A DNA stretch of 64,000 bases from Actinernus sp. WN-2022 (taxonomy: Eukaryota > Cnidaria > Anthozoa > Actiniaria > Actinernidae), in NCBI GenBank assembly GCA_030867875.1, contig JAOWCC010000064.1:35300802-35364801 (forward strand), in the 5' to 3' direction. Shown one piece after another: positions 21,464-32,129 of the stretch. Position 1 is the stretch's first letter. Every line of letters starts with the position of its first letter. Position numbers and translations under genes: made by a program. Below the pieces are notes generated by a model. That model saw nothing but the letters and a program-made list of their open reading frames with translations. It searched no databases and was not told the origin of the DNA.

Positions 21464-21821
21464 AAGGCCAGATAAAAAAATACTTGTTTAGCGTCCCCGC
21501 CCGACTTGAGAAATGTCCCCAACCTCTAATTTATTTTTATTTTTTATTTTTCATAAAAAGAATTATAAAGTGTAAATGCGCCGCGAACACCAATTCTTGT
21601 ACCCAGACATGTACCACTTAAAATATGCGCCGGCGCATTAAATATTTTCAGTAACATCGACGCCATTTTGTTTCTACAACACGAGGTCATATACACGAAT
21701 AATGTCTAGTCAAGACAAAATAAACTTCACATAGAAAAAAATAAAAATAAAAAACCTCCCTGTCTACCTGGAAAAATTTAAATGGGTGGATGCTAAACAA
21801 GTATTTTTTTTATCTGGCCTA
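21464..21821. mobile_element. MITE, AGGCCAGATAAAAA ends
   Basis: The ends AGGCCAGATAAAAAAA and TTTTTTTTATCTGGCCT, plus the inner ACTTGTTTAGC / GCTAAACAAGT, are inverted repeats over about 30 bases. The 300-bp interior is non-coding. Confidence 0.8.
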
Positions 21822-24507
21822 ATCGTGGATACGGATATTGGTATTATTCAACAAAAAGGTACTTTTAATAGTATAGTACTTAAATATACTTATATTAGTA
21901 TAGTTGACTGCGACAACCTTTTTGCTGTATGTATCTTATAACCTGACCATGATAAATCAAGCGCTCTACATTGACCATTTGCCCATGGTTTCAGTTGCCG
22001 TTTACGTTCGAAATCCGTTCGTTCAAATTTCTCGGTTTTTCTTCTGTTCTTTTCCTACAAAAAATAGGACAACTAATGGGAAAATTCAACCAATCAATCA
22101 ACTTTATTTAAAGACGGTTGATTCATCAGGAATTTACTATGACACAACTACTACTATATAGGTAAACTCATACTAATTGTTAAGCCTAAATTACTAAAAT
22201 ATATTTAACACTTGTATGTAATGTAACAACTACTTTAAAAACTAAAGACCTGCTTTACACGAATGCCGCGTGTGAACTAATTCAATTCGGAGAAGAAGCT
22301 ACTGCAGCCAGACCGAAATTGCTAAGAGCTAGTGTTTTTATGCCGCAGCTCCACTGGTAAACTAGTCCGTTCCGCTGTAGCTGGAACTCATATTATTTTT
22401 CATAAAGTTCGTCACACCAACCAACCTAAATTCCAATTCGATCCTGGGGATGACATAATGGCCAGTTTTGAAATTGGCGTTGCGAGTCAAGTTTTTTCCA
22501 GTCAACATGAGTTGTTCAAAAAGAAAGTCGGCATTAAACATAATATTTGGAGTTGCGTTTAGATACGAGCTGTTCGGTTTTGAAGCTTTTGAATTATAAT
22601 AATAGTCCAGGAACTTTCGTACAGCGATTGCTTGGCAACTTTTAAGCTTCATCTATTTTCCGAGCCTCCAGCAAAGGAAAGAGCCGAGACGGATTGCAAA
22701 TCTGTACGAACAAGTTTTATTAAGTTTTATTGAGCGTTATTGGTCTTGCCATAAAGGTTCAAAATGGTAAAGTTTCGAAAATACGTTTTTTCGCAAATTA
22801 TAAATCTAAAAGCCCTAATCTAGCATCACAAAGAAACTCAAACTCAATATTTTTATCACACATCGAGTTACAGTGCTCGTGCTCCGGCCACTTCCGTTGT
22901 TCCGCCGTTCCCTTACGTTCGTTCCTTTAATACGCACTTATGCACTTGCAACTGAGTAATTTTGTCTCCCGAAAAGTTGGAAAGGGACTATGAGTAAATT
23001 TGGTATGCATCAGGCCATTGTTTAAATTCTTTTATTAGTGGTCTATATTTTCTAGTATGGTCTCCGAAGTTACCATGCACTTTTACCGGCCGGAAGACCG
23101 CTAACGTTTGGGGCGGACATGAAAGCTGTCCTTTGCTAATAGGTAAGGGAAGACGTTAGTGCAACTTAACATTATAAACCTTTTTCTAACTCCCCCGAAA
23201 AGGTTGTCACGGACAAGCGCCGACATTACCAGACCGACATTGAGTGTGATTATAACTGCAGTTGTGCGAAATCAGTGGATAAACTACGTACGGTGTAATT
23301 CGGAAAACCGTTTCACAGTAGACCATTACAAAAAGTAATACTTATAAATATTCGTCTTAAGTTTTGACCCCAAAAACAAACGAATTCAGCAATTTTTCAT
23401 CTACAACAACAATCCATTTATTTTTAATGTCTTTATTTCTCAACCGGTAAAATACATACCGAGTCTTACAGTATTAAATCATTATATAAAATATTATAAT
23501 ACAACAATGTAATGTAATATATCATAATATAAGTTATAGTAAGTGTAATAACTGTCTAATTAAAGGGCCAAGTTATAAGTTATATCTGAAGATTAATCTA
23601 TTTACAAACGTGTTCTTGAAGCGAGAGGTGTTTATTTTAGGCCACTGATTTCGGTCTGGGAATGCCGTTTTCCGTTTTCCGCGACAGCCTTTTTGAACTA
23701 GGTGTATACAGAAATAAAGCCTCTAATTGTGGATTTGCCTTCTTTGAAAGATCTTTAATTTGCCTCAAATGTAGGTGAAGTTCATGGGACGACCTGTTCA
23801 TGTTTTTACTTGTTAGCCGGCACACTTAAGTCGTCATTTTTTATAGTTATACTAAATGAAATAAATATTCTTTTTTGTTTTGTTATAGCTGGCTATGTAT
23901 TTCAGCATAGCTGGTGGGGGTCTGCTTCCAATTCCACATATACTTCCCACTACATTCATATATTTTTATACATACCGACTCTCAAACTCACATGTTTATT
24001 TTTTACGAAGGGAGGAAACCGGAAAACCCGGAGATCATATCAAACAATTGTTGTCGTTCAAAGTAATATTTGGGCCTGACTAGATGCTAGTGAGGCATAC
24101 GCTCATCCTTTTCAAATTTCGCTATCGATTTTTTTAAATCGCACTTCCTGTAGCCTACGTTGTATCCGCCTTTCTTCTGCCGGCTCGCTACACTTCCTGA
24201 ACGTGTTCAAGTATTCGACGATCCGTCCTGCTTTCCAAATATGGGATATATTGACCATATATGGAATACCACAGGGAGCTCTCAGGAACGACACTTTTCT
24301 CAATAAATTGTTTGATATGACCCTCGTGGCAAGGGAGAGAACAACACAACAAACAAACAAACTCAACTCTAACTAACTCATACTACAACATTAACTACTC
24401 ACTTTGACAGATACAATGTTGACTCCCTACAGTCGACGTGGCCTTTGTGTCCCAAAAGAGACGGAGAGTCGGAATGGCGCCGCAAGTGCCGGTTAGCGCT
24501 TTGCCTC
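21822..24507. other. Unassigned intergenic DNA
   Basis: No convincing gene is seen. A stretch at 22085-22115 (complement TTAAATAAAGTTGATTGATT) looks like the 3' end of a minus-strand LINE with a TTGA tail. Short open frames at 22332, 23637, 23810 and 24112 lack recognisable motifs. Confidence 0.5.
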
Positions 24508-24587
24508 TAACCTGAGTATCAGGCCTTCCCCTCCGTGTTTTTTCTTTCTTTTTCTCGGGGGAAAAGGTGAGCCTGATACTCAGGTTA
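24508..24587. mobile_element. Hairpin element, TAACCTGAGTATCAGGC ends
   Basis: TAACCTGAGTATCAGGCC and GCCTGATACTCAGGTTA are inverted repeats around a T/C-rich middle of about 45 bases. Confidence 0.75.
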
Positions 24588-24899
24588 CTTTGCCCCTCAC
24601 CTCTGTGGCCCCGATCTCCATATGCATCAGTTCAGTTTGTTAGTTTCTTGATATCTCGCCGGCCTTGGTGCTCCGAGGATTTTTCTCCGGGTTCTCCGAT
24701 TTTCCTCCCTCCACAAAAACTAACACGCTAAATTCCAATTCGATATGTGGTTTATAGCCGGATCAGCCTCTATCAGTGGTTGTTTCGATCCGGTCCCGTT
24801 AAAAAAAAAGGGCTATTCGGCTGCGCCTCATGGGCTATTGACTCGTAGCCAATTCGTGTTTGACATAGTTCGTCAACGTTTCCATATAATTATGTATCA

Positions 24900-25200
24900 A
24901 TATTGTAAATAAATTCTTCTTCCTATTAATATTAATTCCAGCCGCTTACTACTCAAGCAAACTTGTACAATAGATATTTATGTATTTCCTGTGCTCCAAA
25001 TATCCTCATTTATTTTTCTTGTGATAGGGGTCAACTAGAAAGCCTATGGCTCCTTTGACCTCTATGCACATTCTTGAAATTCATAACTATTTTATTATTA
25101 CCGTATCTCTCTTTTTCTTTCTACAATTATTTTCTTGTGTAATTATCTTTATAAAAAAATAGTGCAAAATAAAATGAACTTGATGAACTTGAACTTGAAC
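24900..25200 (+). mobile_element. LINE 3' UTR with TTGAAC-type tail
   Basis: The segment ends AATAAAATGAACTTGATGAACTTGAACTTGAAC. This is a poly(A)-like signal followed by a short tandem tail, the usual 3' end of a CR1/L2-like LINE. No RT sequence precedes it in the window. The start is approximate. Confidence 0.5.
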
Positions 25201-25259
25201 CGGGTGCTCGATTTGTATACTAATTCTAAGGGTTAACACACTGACATACAAATCCATAA

Positions 25260-26900
25260 TGTAAATCCGTATTGAAAGAAAAAGATATTTAAAAAGTTAA
25301 AAATATTAAAAAGTTCAAAAATGACGATCAAATGCTTTCTTAAACTGAAGATAGGGCTTCAATTGGATCTTAAAAGAGTCAACGTTACTGCAGAGTCTAA
25401 TAGTCAGGGGTAGAGAGTTCCATACTACAGGGCCTGCATGGGCAAACGCTCTGTCACCAAAGGTCTTGCATTTTGTTCGAGGAGCCGGCAAGAGTAGATG
25501 TCTATCATCTGATCTTATAATTAAATGATATGAGCTGACAGGCTTACTTAATAGTAGTTCCGAGAGTGTAGTTCGGCGCCATGCCGTTCAGACCCTTGTA
25601 TGCAAGAGGAGCGATCTTGAAATCAATCCGATACTTAACAGGCACAAGGTGAAGCGTTATATTCCCTCGAACAAATTAGGCGCCATACTAACGACGATGA
25701 TGTTTGGGTAATTCATTCTGGGAAAGTTTACGACGTAAGTAAGTTCTCAGAACGGCACCCGGGTGGCAAGGATATCTTACTGCAAAACTCTGGTCAAGAT
25801 GTTACCGAGCTAATGAGCAATGTTGATACTCACAAACACAGCAAGATCGCGTACGGTTGGTTACAGAAATATATAATCGGCAAAGTAAAAGAAGAGAAGA
25901 GGTAGGTTTTACCATGTACCTAGAGAGTTGTTCGCGTTTGAAACATATTGACATGACGTTTTCATAGTTATTTTCTTGAGTTTCAATATAACTTAAGTTA
26001 AGTTAAATTTGATCTGATTCGAATAAATATGCATAATATAGGACATACTGTATATCACTTATCAGTTCGCGAATGGCTACCAGTGGAGGTGAATCAAGAC
26101 AGGAGTGATATGGGCAAATCTCGGTATTATAAAGCATGCCACTCTTGCGAGTTACAGTAATCCAGGTGTGACATCACAAAGGCATGGACCAGCGTCTTGC
26201 AAAAAAAAATGGTTGACTCAACAGACAGGAATTTTCTTATATGTCTGATGTCACATTGTAGAGGCCTCTGAATGCTTTACTGCAAACCTTTCCCACATGA
26301 ACGTTCATAGACATGCGGTTGTCAAACCACAAGCCCAAGTTCCGTACACTTTTCATAGGCTTGATGTCAGAATCACCAACCTTGAGAGAGTTGATGGTGA
26401 CTTTAGATAGCTGCTGACGAGATCCGATGATCAAAAATTCTGTTTTAGTGTCATTGAACATCACCCTATGAGAAACTAACCAAGCATGAACATCATCAAT
26501 ACATTCCTCGATAACTTTCAATGCTTGATCTTGAGCAGCTGACGACTCCGGCCGTAATGAGAAATAGAGTTGCGTGTCATCGGCATATCCGTTAACAGAT
26601 GGGAGGTGCTTGCTTACCACCTGGAAGAGTCGAGAAGCGTACAGCAGGAAGAGAACTGGCCCAAGGCAGCTTATCTGAGGAACCCCACACTTTAGATTGA
26701 AAGCTTTAGAAAACTCTTGGTTGACGAGTACACGCTGTTTTCTACCAGAAAGATACGACTTGATCCATTTAAGCGCATCACCGACAACACCAAAATCCGA
26801 CTGCAATATGACCACCATATCCCATGGTCGATCGTATCAAAGGCCGCGCTCAAGTCGAGGAGAACAATCATACAGATCATATTTATTTAGATCATATTAG
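25260..26900 (-). mobile_element. Degenerate LINE split by a b5-domain exon (copy B)
   Basis: The 3' part at 25260-25655 translates on the minus strand as LVPVKYRIDFKIAPLAYKGL ... FGDRAFAHAGPVVWNSLPL, the C-terminal domain after the RT. The RT core lies at 26237-26890 (AFDTIDHG, CLGPVLFLLYA, YADDTQLY) and runs on as SHLDYCNSQEW to about 26075. The intervening 420 bp (25656-26075) is foreign to the LINE and carries the FA2H-like exon. The joined LINE would read LHW-LPVKYR across the gap, so the exon-bearing piece entered an existing LINE before the A/B duplication. Confidence 0.82.
25657..25901 (+). CDS. FA2H-like cytochrome b5 domain exon (copy B, open)
   Basis: The open exon of 245 bases (81 codons plus 2) reads LYSLEQIRRHTNDDDVWVIH, then KFSERHPGGKDILL with the heme-ligand HPGG, then MSNVDTHKHSKIAYGWLQKY. 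This order matches the N-terminal b5 domain of fatty acid 2-hydroxylase, which delivers electrons to the membrane hydroxylase in sphingolipid synthesis. A good donor AG/GTAGGT follows at 25902. No acceptor, upstream exon or downstream hydroxylase exon is seen, and LINE sequence lies on both sides. It is probably a captured exon rather than a working gene, although a distant-exon gene cannot be excluded. Confidence 0.65.
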
Positions 26901-27085
26901 GGAGCACGAGCACGACTTTTAGACTCAAAATACTGATATCTGTTGCAAGAAAGTACAGATCTTCCATTTCTACAAAACAATGCTGCGGGCACGAGAACAA
27001 GCTACTAAGAGTATTTGTTTGTTCATATATATTTTAAAGCGTTCGTCGATTGTAAAAAGTCGTACTCGAATCTAAAGCTCCCTCA
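26899..27085. mobile_element. MITE-like repeat, TCGAG-ended family, copy 2
   Basis: Duplicate of 1293-1475, with a short ATTTATTTAGATCATATTAG tandem difference at its left edge. Confidence 0.6.
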
Positions 27086-27240
27086 TGTACTCATTCAGCA
27101 ACGCGTCATCTCTCTTAGATTGACTCATTATTATCATCAATTGTCAAAATCGCTAGAATTGATTATAATCATCATTCTAAGACAAACCCTAACCCGAACT
27201 ACAAACCAAACCCTAACCATCGGACGAGTTCACGGGTAAA

Positions 27241-27561
27241 CGACGGGTTCTCACTCACCTAGAGCTAGGGTTCACAGGTAAACAAGAAAGGAAGGTAAAC
27301 GAGAGAAATTTTTTTTTTGAGCGCCCCTACTCGGGCTCGAACTCGTAGCCGTTTGCGTGTAGTGGTACGGACGTCATATGGCGGAAATTTCAACATTTAG
27401 CGAGTACCGTCTTGTTTTCTGCGAAGAATAAGAGTTTCCGTTTGCTGGAATTGGAAGGATAAGATTCAAATACTCTGACCACTTCCTCCAGAAACTGAGA
27501 AACAGCATATGTTTGGGACAATGTAGTTTAACTTCGTTTCTCGCTGCTTCGCAGCTCGCTG
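27241..27561. other. 321-bp block present only in copy B
   Basis: Copy A passes directly from GTTCACGGGTAAA to TCGCC...ACGCGGCTCCG. Copy B has 321 bases between these points. It contains a minus-strand B-box-like word (GAGTTCGAGCCCG). No clear TSD is seen, so it may be an insertion in B or a deletion in A. Confidence 0.7.
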
Positions 27562-27707
27562 ATCGCCGCCAACGCGGCTCCGTTTATCCGCGGCTGTTCT
27601 TTCTCTAGAAAACCTCTGGAATTAGGGTAAAGATTTATCGCCAATCAGTCAGATTTAGCCGGTAAATAAAACGAGTGGGGGACTGGAACCGAGTCAGTAA
27701 AACTAAT

Positions 27708-28012
27708 GCAATTACCCTATATCATTATGACGTCACGGCTTGTTTATTAGGGGGACAGAATCGACTTGAACAATAGAATTTTGAACTAAATCTGCTCTGC
27801 TGAGGAAATTGTCAGCTGTATCAATGTTTATCCCACAATATTTACCGTATTTGGTGGCTGTTACCGGTATTCTACGTTCTACAAAATGCATTTGATAGCG
27901 ACTTCCTTTGTGTTGTTGCTGTTTTGTCCCCCTCCCACGACCGTGATCCTTAGCGTTTAAACAATAGATTGTTTTGATTTGACGTCATGATGATATAGGT
28001 CAATTTATAATA
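27708..28012. mobile_element. MITE with TATATCATTATGACGTCA ends, copy 2
   Basis: Duplicate of 1779-2070. It has a few extra bases (GAACAATAGAATT) in the middle that are also present in the dispersed copy at 63293-63618. Copy A has therefore lost them. Confidence 0.75.
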
Positions 28013-28027
28013 ACTAGTCAAAGTGAG

Positions 28028-28517
28028 AAAATTGGAGGGACCACAGACGAAATGATATAAAACCGGATCTCCTCGGGTGTAGGGATCTGATCAGCAATAT
28101 ATATATAAATAGACAAGAAAGGAAAGGCTGATTCAACGGTAGAGAATTTTTTTCTTCCAATATTTCGATCGGCACGGCCGATCTTCTTCGGGGAAAGAGG
28201 CTTACAATGTATCTAATAAACTAGAACCTTTACGAAATAATACATGAATTATGAATTGCACAATCTTATGATAAAAAACATATAGACCAATGAAAAGAAG
28301 GTGGAGAGTGACATATAATATGAAACAAAAATAATAATAATAAAAAATTGTGACGTGATGATGATTGTGAAATACAAGTTAAGTTTCATAACGTTTATTC
28401 ATACCTAGAGGTTCAAGAGTTTGACCTCTATCGATAAGATACGCTTCTCGCGCTTTGCGTATACTGTCTCGCTGAGAAAAAAAACAAGTTCTAGTGGAAT
28501 TAGCTGCATATCAGTAG
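28028..28517 (-). mobile_element. Penelope-like retroelement 3' fragment
   Basis: It is inserted in copy B only. GTGAG occurs on both sides (28023-28027 and 28518-28522) and once in copy A at 2085. The minus strand begins with SQRDSIRKAREAYLIDRGQT, then LEPLGMNKRYE and a stop. This resembles the C-terminal end of a GIY-YIG endonuclease as found in Penelope-like elements. A non-coding tail follows, including CCGAAGAAGATCGGCCGTGC. The family call rests on this short motif. Confidence 0.6.
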
Positions 28518-29263
28518 GTGAGCATTATTTTTCAAAAGAACAGATCAAAGTTAGCTAAGTCTGGAAAGTTTGGTGAACTTTCGCTCAATATTGACGATGC
28601 TAGATATGGCGCGTTTTCAGGGTCAAAATTAAAAGTGTTCCATTCGCTGCTCTCGAAGTTAAATGTCAACCATTTCCTGTTCAGGAAACTAAAACATAAT
28701 CGTTTCTTTGGCTTTGAAACACAAACTTTCGGCGTTTTCTGATAATGGAAATGTTGTTCGACATTTTCTGTTCAGGAAACTAAAACATAATCGTTTCTTT
28801 GGCTTTGAAACACAAACTTTCGGCGTTTTCTGATAATGGAAATGATGTTCGACATTTTCGCCGTTTGAAAATAATACCTTTCTTCACTAAACTTGCGAGT
28901 GGCTTGTTCGGCTCTTACGTTACTCTTGTCGCATTGTATGGTTCTCTGCTGGTTTCAACCCAAACATTTCCGCATTTGGTTTTATGAATGTGCATGTTCT
29001 GACTGACACGTTATTGATTTCCGGTGCTCTCGTTACACACCCACGCTTTCCAGATTCTCTGCTGAAACTTTCGGCATTTTCTGACTTCAAATTTCCAACA
29101 GGCGTTCCTCGTATACCTCGATCATGCCGAGGAGCTCTGGGAACGAGACTGAGATCCAGCGTGCTTTGCGCGCCCTCCCAAAGGTCAACTCGCGAGCATG
29201 GTTGCATAATAGACGCCATCTTTATTATCCAGTACATCTACGAACGGATTTACAAATTATAAG

Positions 29264-29707
29264 TTATGGAAAGCCGTCCAGCAACCCGAAATTTAAATGA
29301 TCTTTAAATGATCTCACACTTATACCAAGAGCTCTGGCCATGTCAGGGATTCCAATGTCAAACTCGATGAGATACTCGAGCTGTTCTCGAGGAATCTCAA
29401 ATCTTAGTCTACCGACCATCCCAGAGCCACTGGCAACTGCATTTCGGTGACTGGACGAGCTCCCGCTTTCCGCCTCCGAAAGAATTTGGATGACCCTGCT
29501 CAGTGAGGTCTGTATGGTCTCAATCCCCGCTATTCGGCCTGCCAGTCGCACCAAATGCCTTACAATCTGCTCCAGACGAAACAGGACATAGTCTGCCACA
29601 TCTTCACTGACAGTATCTTGTGAAAGCCTTCTTGATAGGTCGATTAAAGTATGGCGAAGATAGCTAAATAACCTTTCACGTTCGTCCATTTTAAAATCCC
29701 TTACCAC
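29264..29707 (-). pseudogene. N-terminal fragment of an integrase-type transposase
   Basis: The 147-residue frame has a helical N-terminal part (SYLRHTLIDLSRRL ... LEQIVRHLVRLAGRIAGIET), a Ser-rich hinge and the segment GRLRFEIPREQLEYLIEFDI. A helix-turn-helix (GIPDMARALGISVRSFKDHL) follows. This arrangement precedes the integrase core in WHIDGNHKL-type transposases of fish and cnidarians. The catalytic core is absent, because the frame stops 15 residues after the HTH. It may act as a DNA-binding repressor or may simply be a remnant. Confidence 0.7.
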
Positions 29708-30308
29708 AGCCTAGTCCCAGGCGTTCCTCGCCGTGAGCCGAGCGCGATGTCGAAGGCTGGGGCATTACCACAGGGAGCCCGGTCAGAACGCCTGGGACTA
29801 GGCTGCCCGGCTGCCCTTACCAGGCTTTCGCAGAGATTTTAGTGTCTAGGTATACGAGGAACGCCTGTTGGAAATTTGAAGTCAGAAAATGCCGAAAGTT
29901 TCAGCAGAGAATCTGGAAAGCGTGGGTGTGTAACGAGAGCACCGGAAATCAATAACGTGTCAGTCAGAACATGCACATTCATAAAACCAAATGCGGAAAT
30001 GTTTGGGTTGCAAACCAGCAGAGAACCATACAATGCGACAAGAGTAACGTAAGAGCCGAACAAGCCACTCGCAAGTTTAGTGAAGAAAGGTATTATTTTC
30101 AAACGGCGAAAATGTCGAACATCATTTCCATTATCAGAAAACGCCGAAAGTTTGTGTTTCAAAGCCAAAGAAACGATTATGTTTTAGTTTCCTGAACAGA
30201 AAATGTCGAACATCATTTCCATTATCAGAAAACGCCGAAAGTTTATGTTTCAAAGTCAAAGAAACGATTATGTGTTAGTTTCCTGAACAGGAAATGGTTG
30301 ACATTTAA

Positions 30309-31700
30309 CTGATTTGTTTAACACACCATCCTGTGATCCAGTGATACTGGGCGATTCGAAGTTGAGTTGTCTACTGTATGCTGATGACTTGGTACTGCTA
30401 TCTGAGTCCGAGAGTGGATTGCAAGGTTGCATTCGTAGGCTTGAGCGTTATACTAAGAAATGGAAGTTAAAGGTCAACTTGAAAAAGTCCAAGATTTTAG
30501 TATTTGGCACGAGAGCCCAGCGACGCTCGTTTATAACTTCTAAATGGTATTTTGGCAAGGATTTGTTGGATTGTGTCGATGAGTACACATATTTGGGCAT
30601 AACTTTCCATTTTGGTGGTGGTTTTAAAATCGCCCAAAAGGCTTTGTACAATAAGGCGTTACGCGCGTATCACGGTCTATTTAAAAGTTTTTCTAACGTG
30701 GAGAATGTTCCAGTGAAAGTGCTGTTGAAACTGTATTCAACTGTTGTAGTACCGGTGCTGCTGTATGGTTGTGAGATTTGGGGAGTTTACGCTTTGGGAA
30801 GGATATCTAGTTTTGACATGTTCAAGACGAAGTTTTTTAGTATGGTTACCGACATAGAAAAACTGCATTTGAAGTTTTGCAAGCGTATTTTAGGCGTTCA
30901 CTCTAAGTCTACAAACTTAGCAGTGTATGCAGAATTGGGCAGAGTACCAATGGTTGTGCAACTTTCTGTTTTGGTAGTTAAATACTGGGTACGGGTGAAG
31001 GATTCGTTGTACGGGGATGAATTAGTTGGGAGAGCTGCACGTGTGTGCATACAATCAAATTTTCAGGGCGTTAAGTTTACGAATTATCTGTTAGAGATGT
31101 GCAATGTTAAATCTCTTGAGGATCTTGTTATATCCACTAAGAACATTAGAGTTCTGGCTAAATATCTGAAATCTGAATTATATAATTCCTTTAATAAGCG
31201 GTGGAAGGACCAGGTTCAAGAGTGCAGTAAGTTGCGTACGTTTAATCTAGTGAAGCCAAATACAGGTTTTGAGAACTACCTGTCGTATGTCTCGAGCGTT
31301 AAGCATCGTCAGGCGGTGACAAGATTTAGGATTTCTGCGCACAAATTCCCTGTTGAAACTGGTCGCTACGCAAACATTACTTATGATGCACGCGTTTGCC
31401 CTCTTTGTAACCTTAATGAGTTAGGTGATGAATTGCATTACTTCACCAGTTGTAATAATATAAAATTTGTAAATCTTAGAGAACGTTTTTGGGGCAATTT
31501 GTTAGCTATCAATGATTCATTTAGTTGTTTTAGTCGGCGAGAATTATTTTCGTACTGCTTGTCAATGAAGGATGAGTCTGTAATGAGGTGTACAGCAAAA
31601 TATTGCCACGACATTATGACTATGTTTAATGATTGTACCTAGCTGCCTACTTGTGTACTTCCAGTACTTCCTATGTATCTTTGATGGTATTTTTGGAATA

Positions 31701-31728
<28 letters not shown>
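30309..31728 (+). mobile_element. 5'-truncated LINE with (ATT)n tail
   Basis: Flanked by ATTTAAC on both sides (30302-30308, 31729-31735). It interrupts the right arm of the IS3EU-type element exactly where the left arm reads GTTAAATGTC. It ends with GGAATAAAGT and (ATT)n. This is the youngest layer here: LINE in IS3EU element in duplicated segment. Confidence 0.85.
30314..31642 (+). CDS. LINE reverse transcriptase C-terminal part, open frame
   Basis: The 442-residue open frame begins inside the RT palm. LSCLLYADDLVLLSESESGL holds the catalytic YADD. The thumb (RRLERYTKKWKLKVNLKKSK) and a long C-terminal domain follow, ending in a Cys/His knuckle CPLCNLNELGDELHYFTSC. Motifs before YADD are missing because of 5' truncation, so no active enzyme is made. 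The intact frame points to a recent insertion. The clade is uncertain. Confidence 0.85.
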   Translation: MFNTPSCDPVILGDSKLSCLLYADDLVLLSESESGLQGCIRRLERYTKKWKLKVNLKKSKILVFGTRAQRRSFITSKWYFGKDLLDCVDEYTYLGITFHFGGGFKIAQKALYNKALRAYHGLFKSFSNVENVPVKVLLKLYSTVVVPVLLYGCEIWGVYALGRISSFDMFKTKFFSMVTDIEKLHLKFCKRILGVHSKSTNLAVYAELGRVPMVVQLSVLVVKYWVRVKDSLYGDELVGRAARVCIQSNFQGVKFTNYLLEMCNVKSLEDLVISTKNIRVLAKYLKSELYNSFNKRWKDQVQECSKLRTFNLVKPNTGFENYLSYVSSVKHRQAVTRFRISAHKFPVETGRYANITYDARVCPLCNLNELGDELHYFTSCNNIKFVNLRERFWGNLLAINDSFSCFSRRELFSYCLSMKDESVMRCTAKYCHDIMTMFNDCT

Positions 31729-31731
<3 letters not shown>

Positions 31732-32129
31732 TAACTTCGAGAGCAGCGAATGGAACACTTTTAAATTTGACCCTGAAAACGCGCCATAGCTAGAAAGCAT
31801 CAAATATGTAAATTTTCCCATACAAACTCTCCTATTTTTTAACGTTGCATTGTCCGGCTCCAAACCAACTCGTGCCATGCGCCCTGGCCTGGCTCTTGTC
31901 ACCAGTTCCCCTCTATCACCCCCTGATGTTTATTTGTTGCCATGACGTCGGTAAACGTCTGTATTATGCGAATTACTGTCACATGACATACTCAGTAATG
32001 CCTAATGGCGGAGATACACAACTTGAGAAAGCAAAGCAAACTTGCAGGGACAACTCGGACAGAACTCTGACCTAAAATGACTGCAATCTCCTTAAAGATA
32101 AATCAGTTAGATAGTTTGAACCTTTACAA

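Larger units (their letters stand above)
28605..31788 (-). mobile_element. IS3EU-type element with long inverted arms, inside copy B
   Basis: The ends TATGGCGCGTTTTCAGGGTC are inverted at the two sides. GCTAGA flanks them (28599-28604, 31789-31794), and the empty site GATGCTAGAAGGCATC is preserved in copy A at 2163-2178, so the 6-bp TSD is certain. The inverted arms are about 514 bp (28605-29118 against 29848-31788, the latter split by a LINE). Each arm holds a tandem duplication of about 97 bp (ACTTTCGGCGTTTTC units). The 730-bp centre encodes only the N-terminus of a transposase. The 6-bp TSD and TAY ends place it with the 16.6 kb element's superfamily, but the sequence is a different family. 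It is non-autonomous. Confidence 0.88.

Noticed and set aside
24112..24366. 84-codon minus-strand frame
   Set aside because: There is no recognisable domain, splice context or repeat copy. It could be chance in AT-rich DNA.
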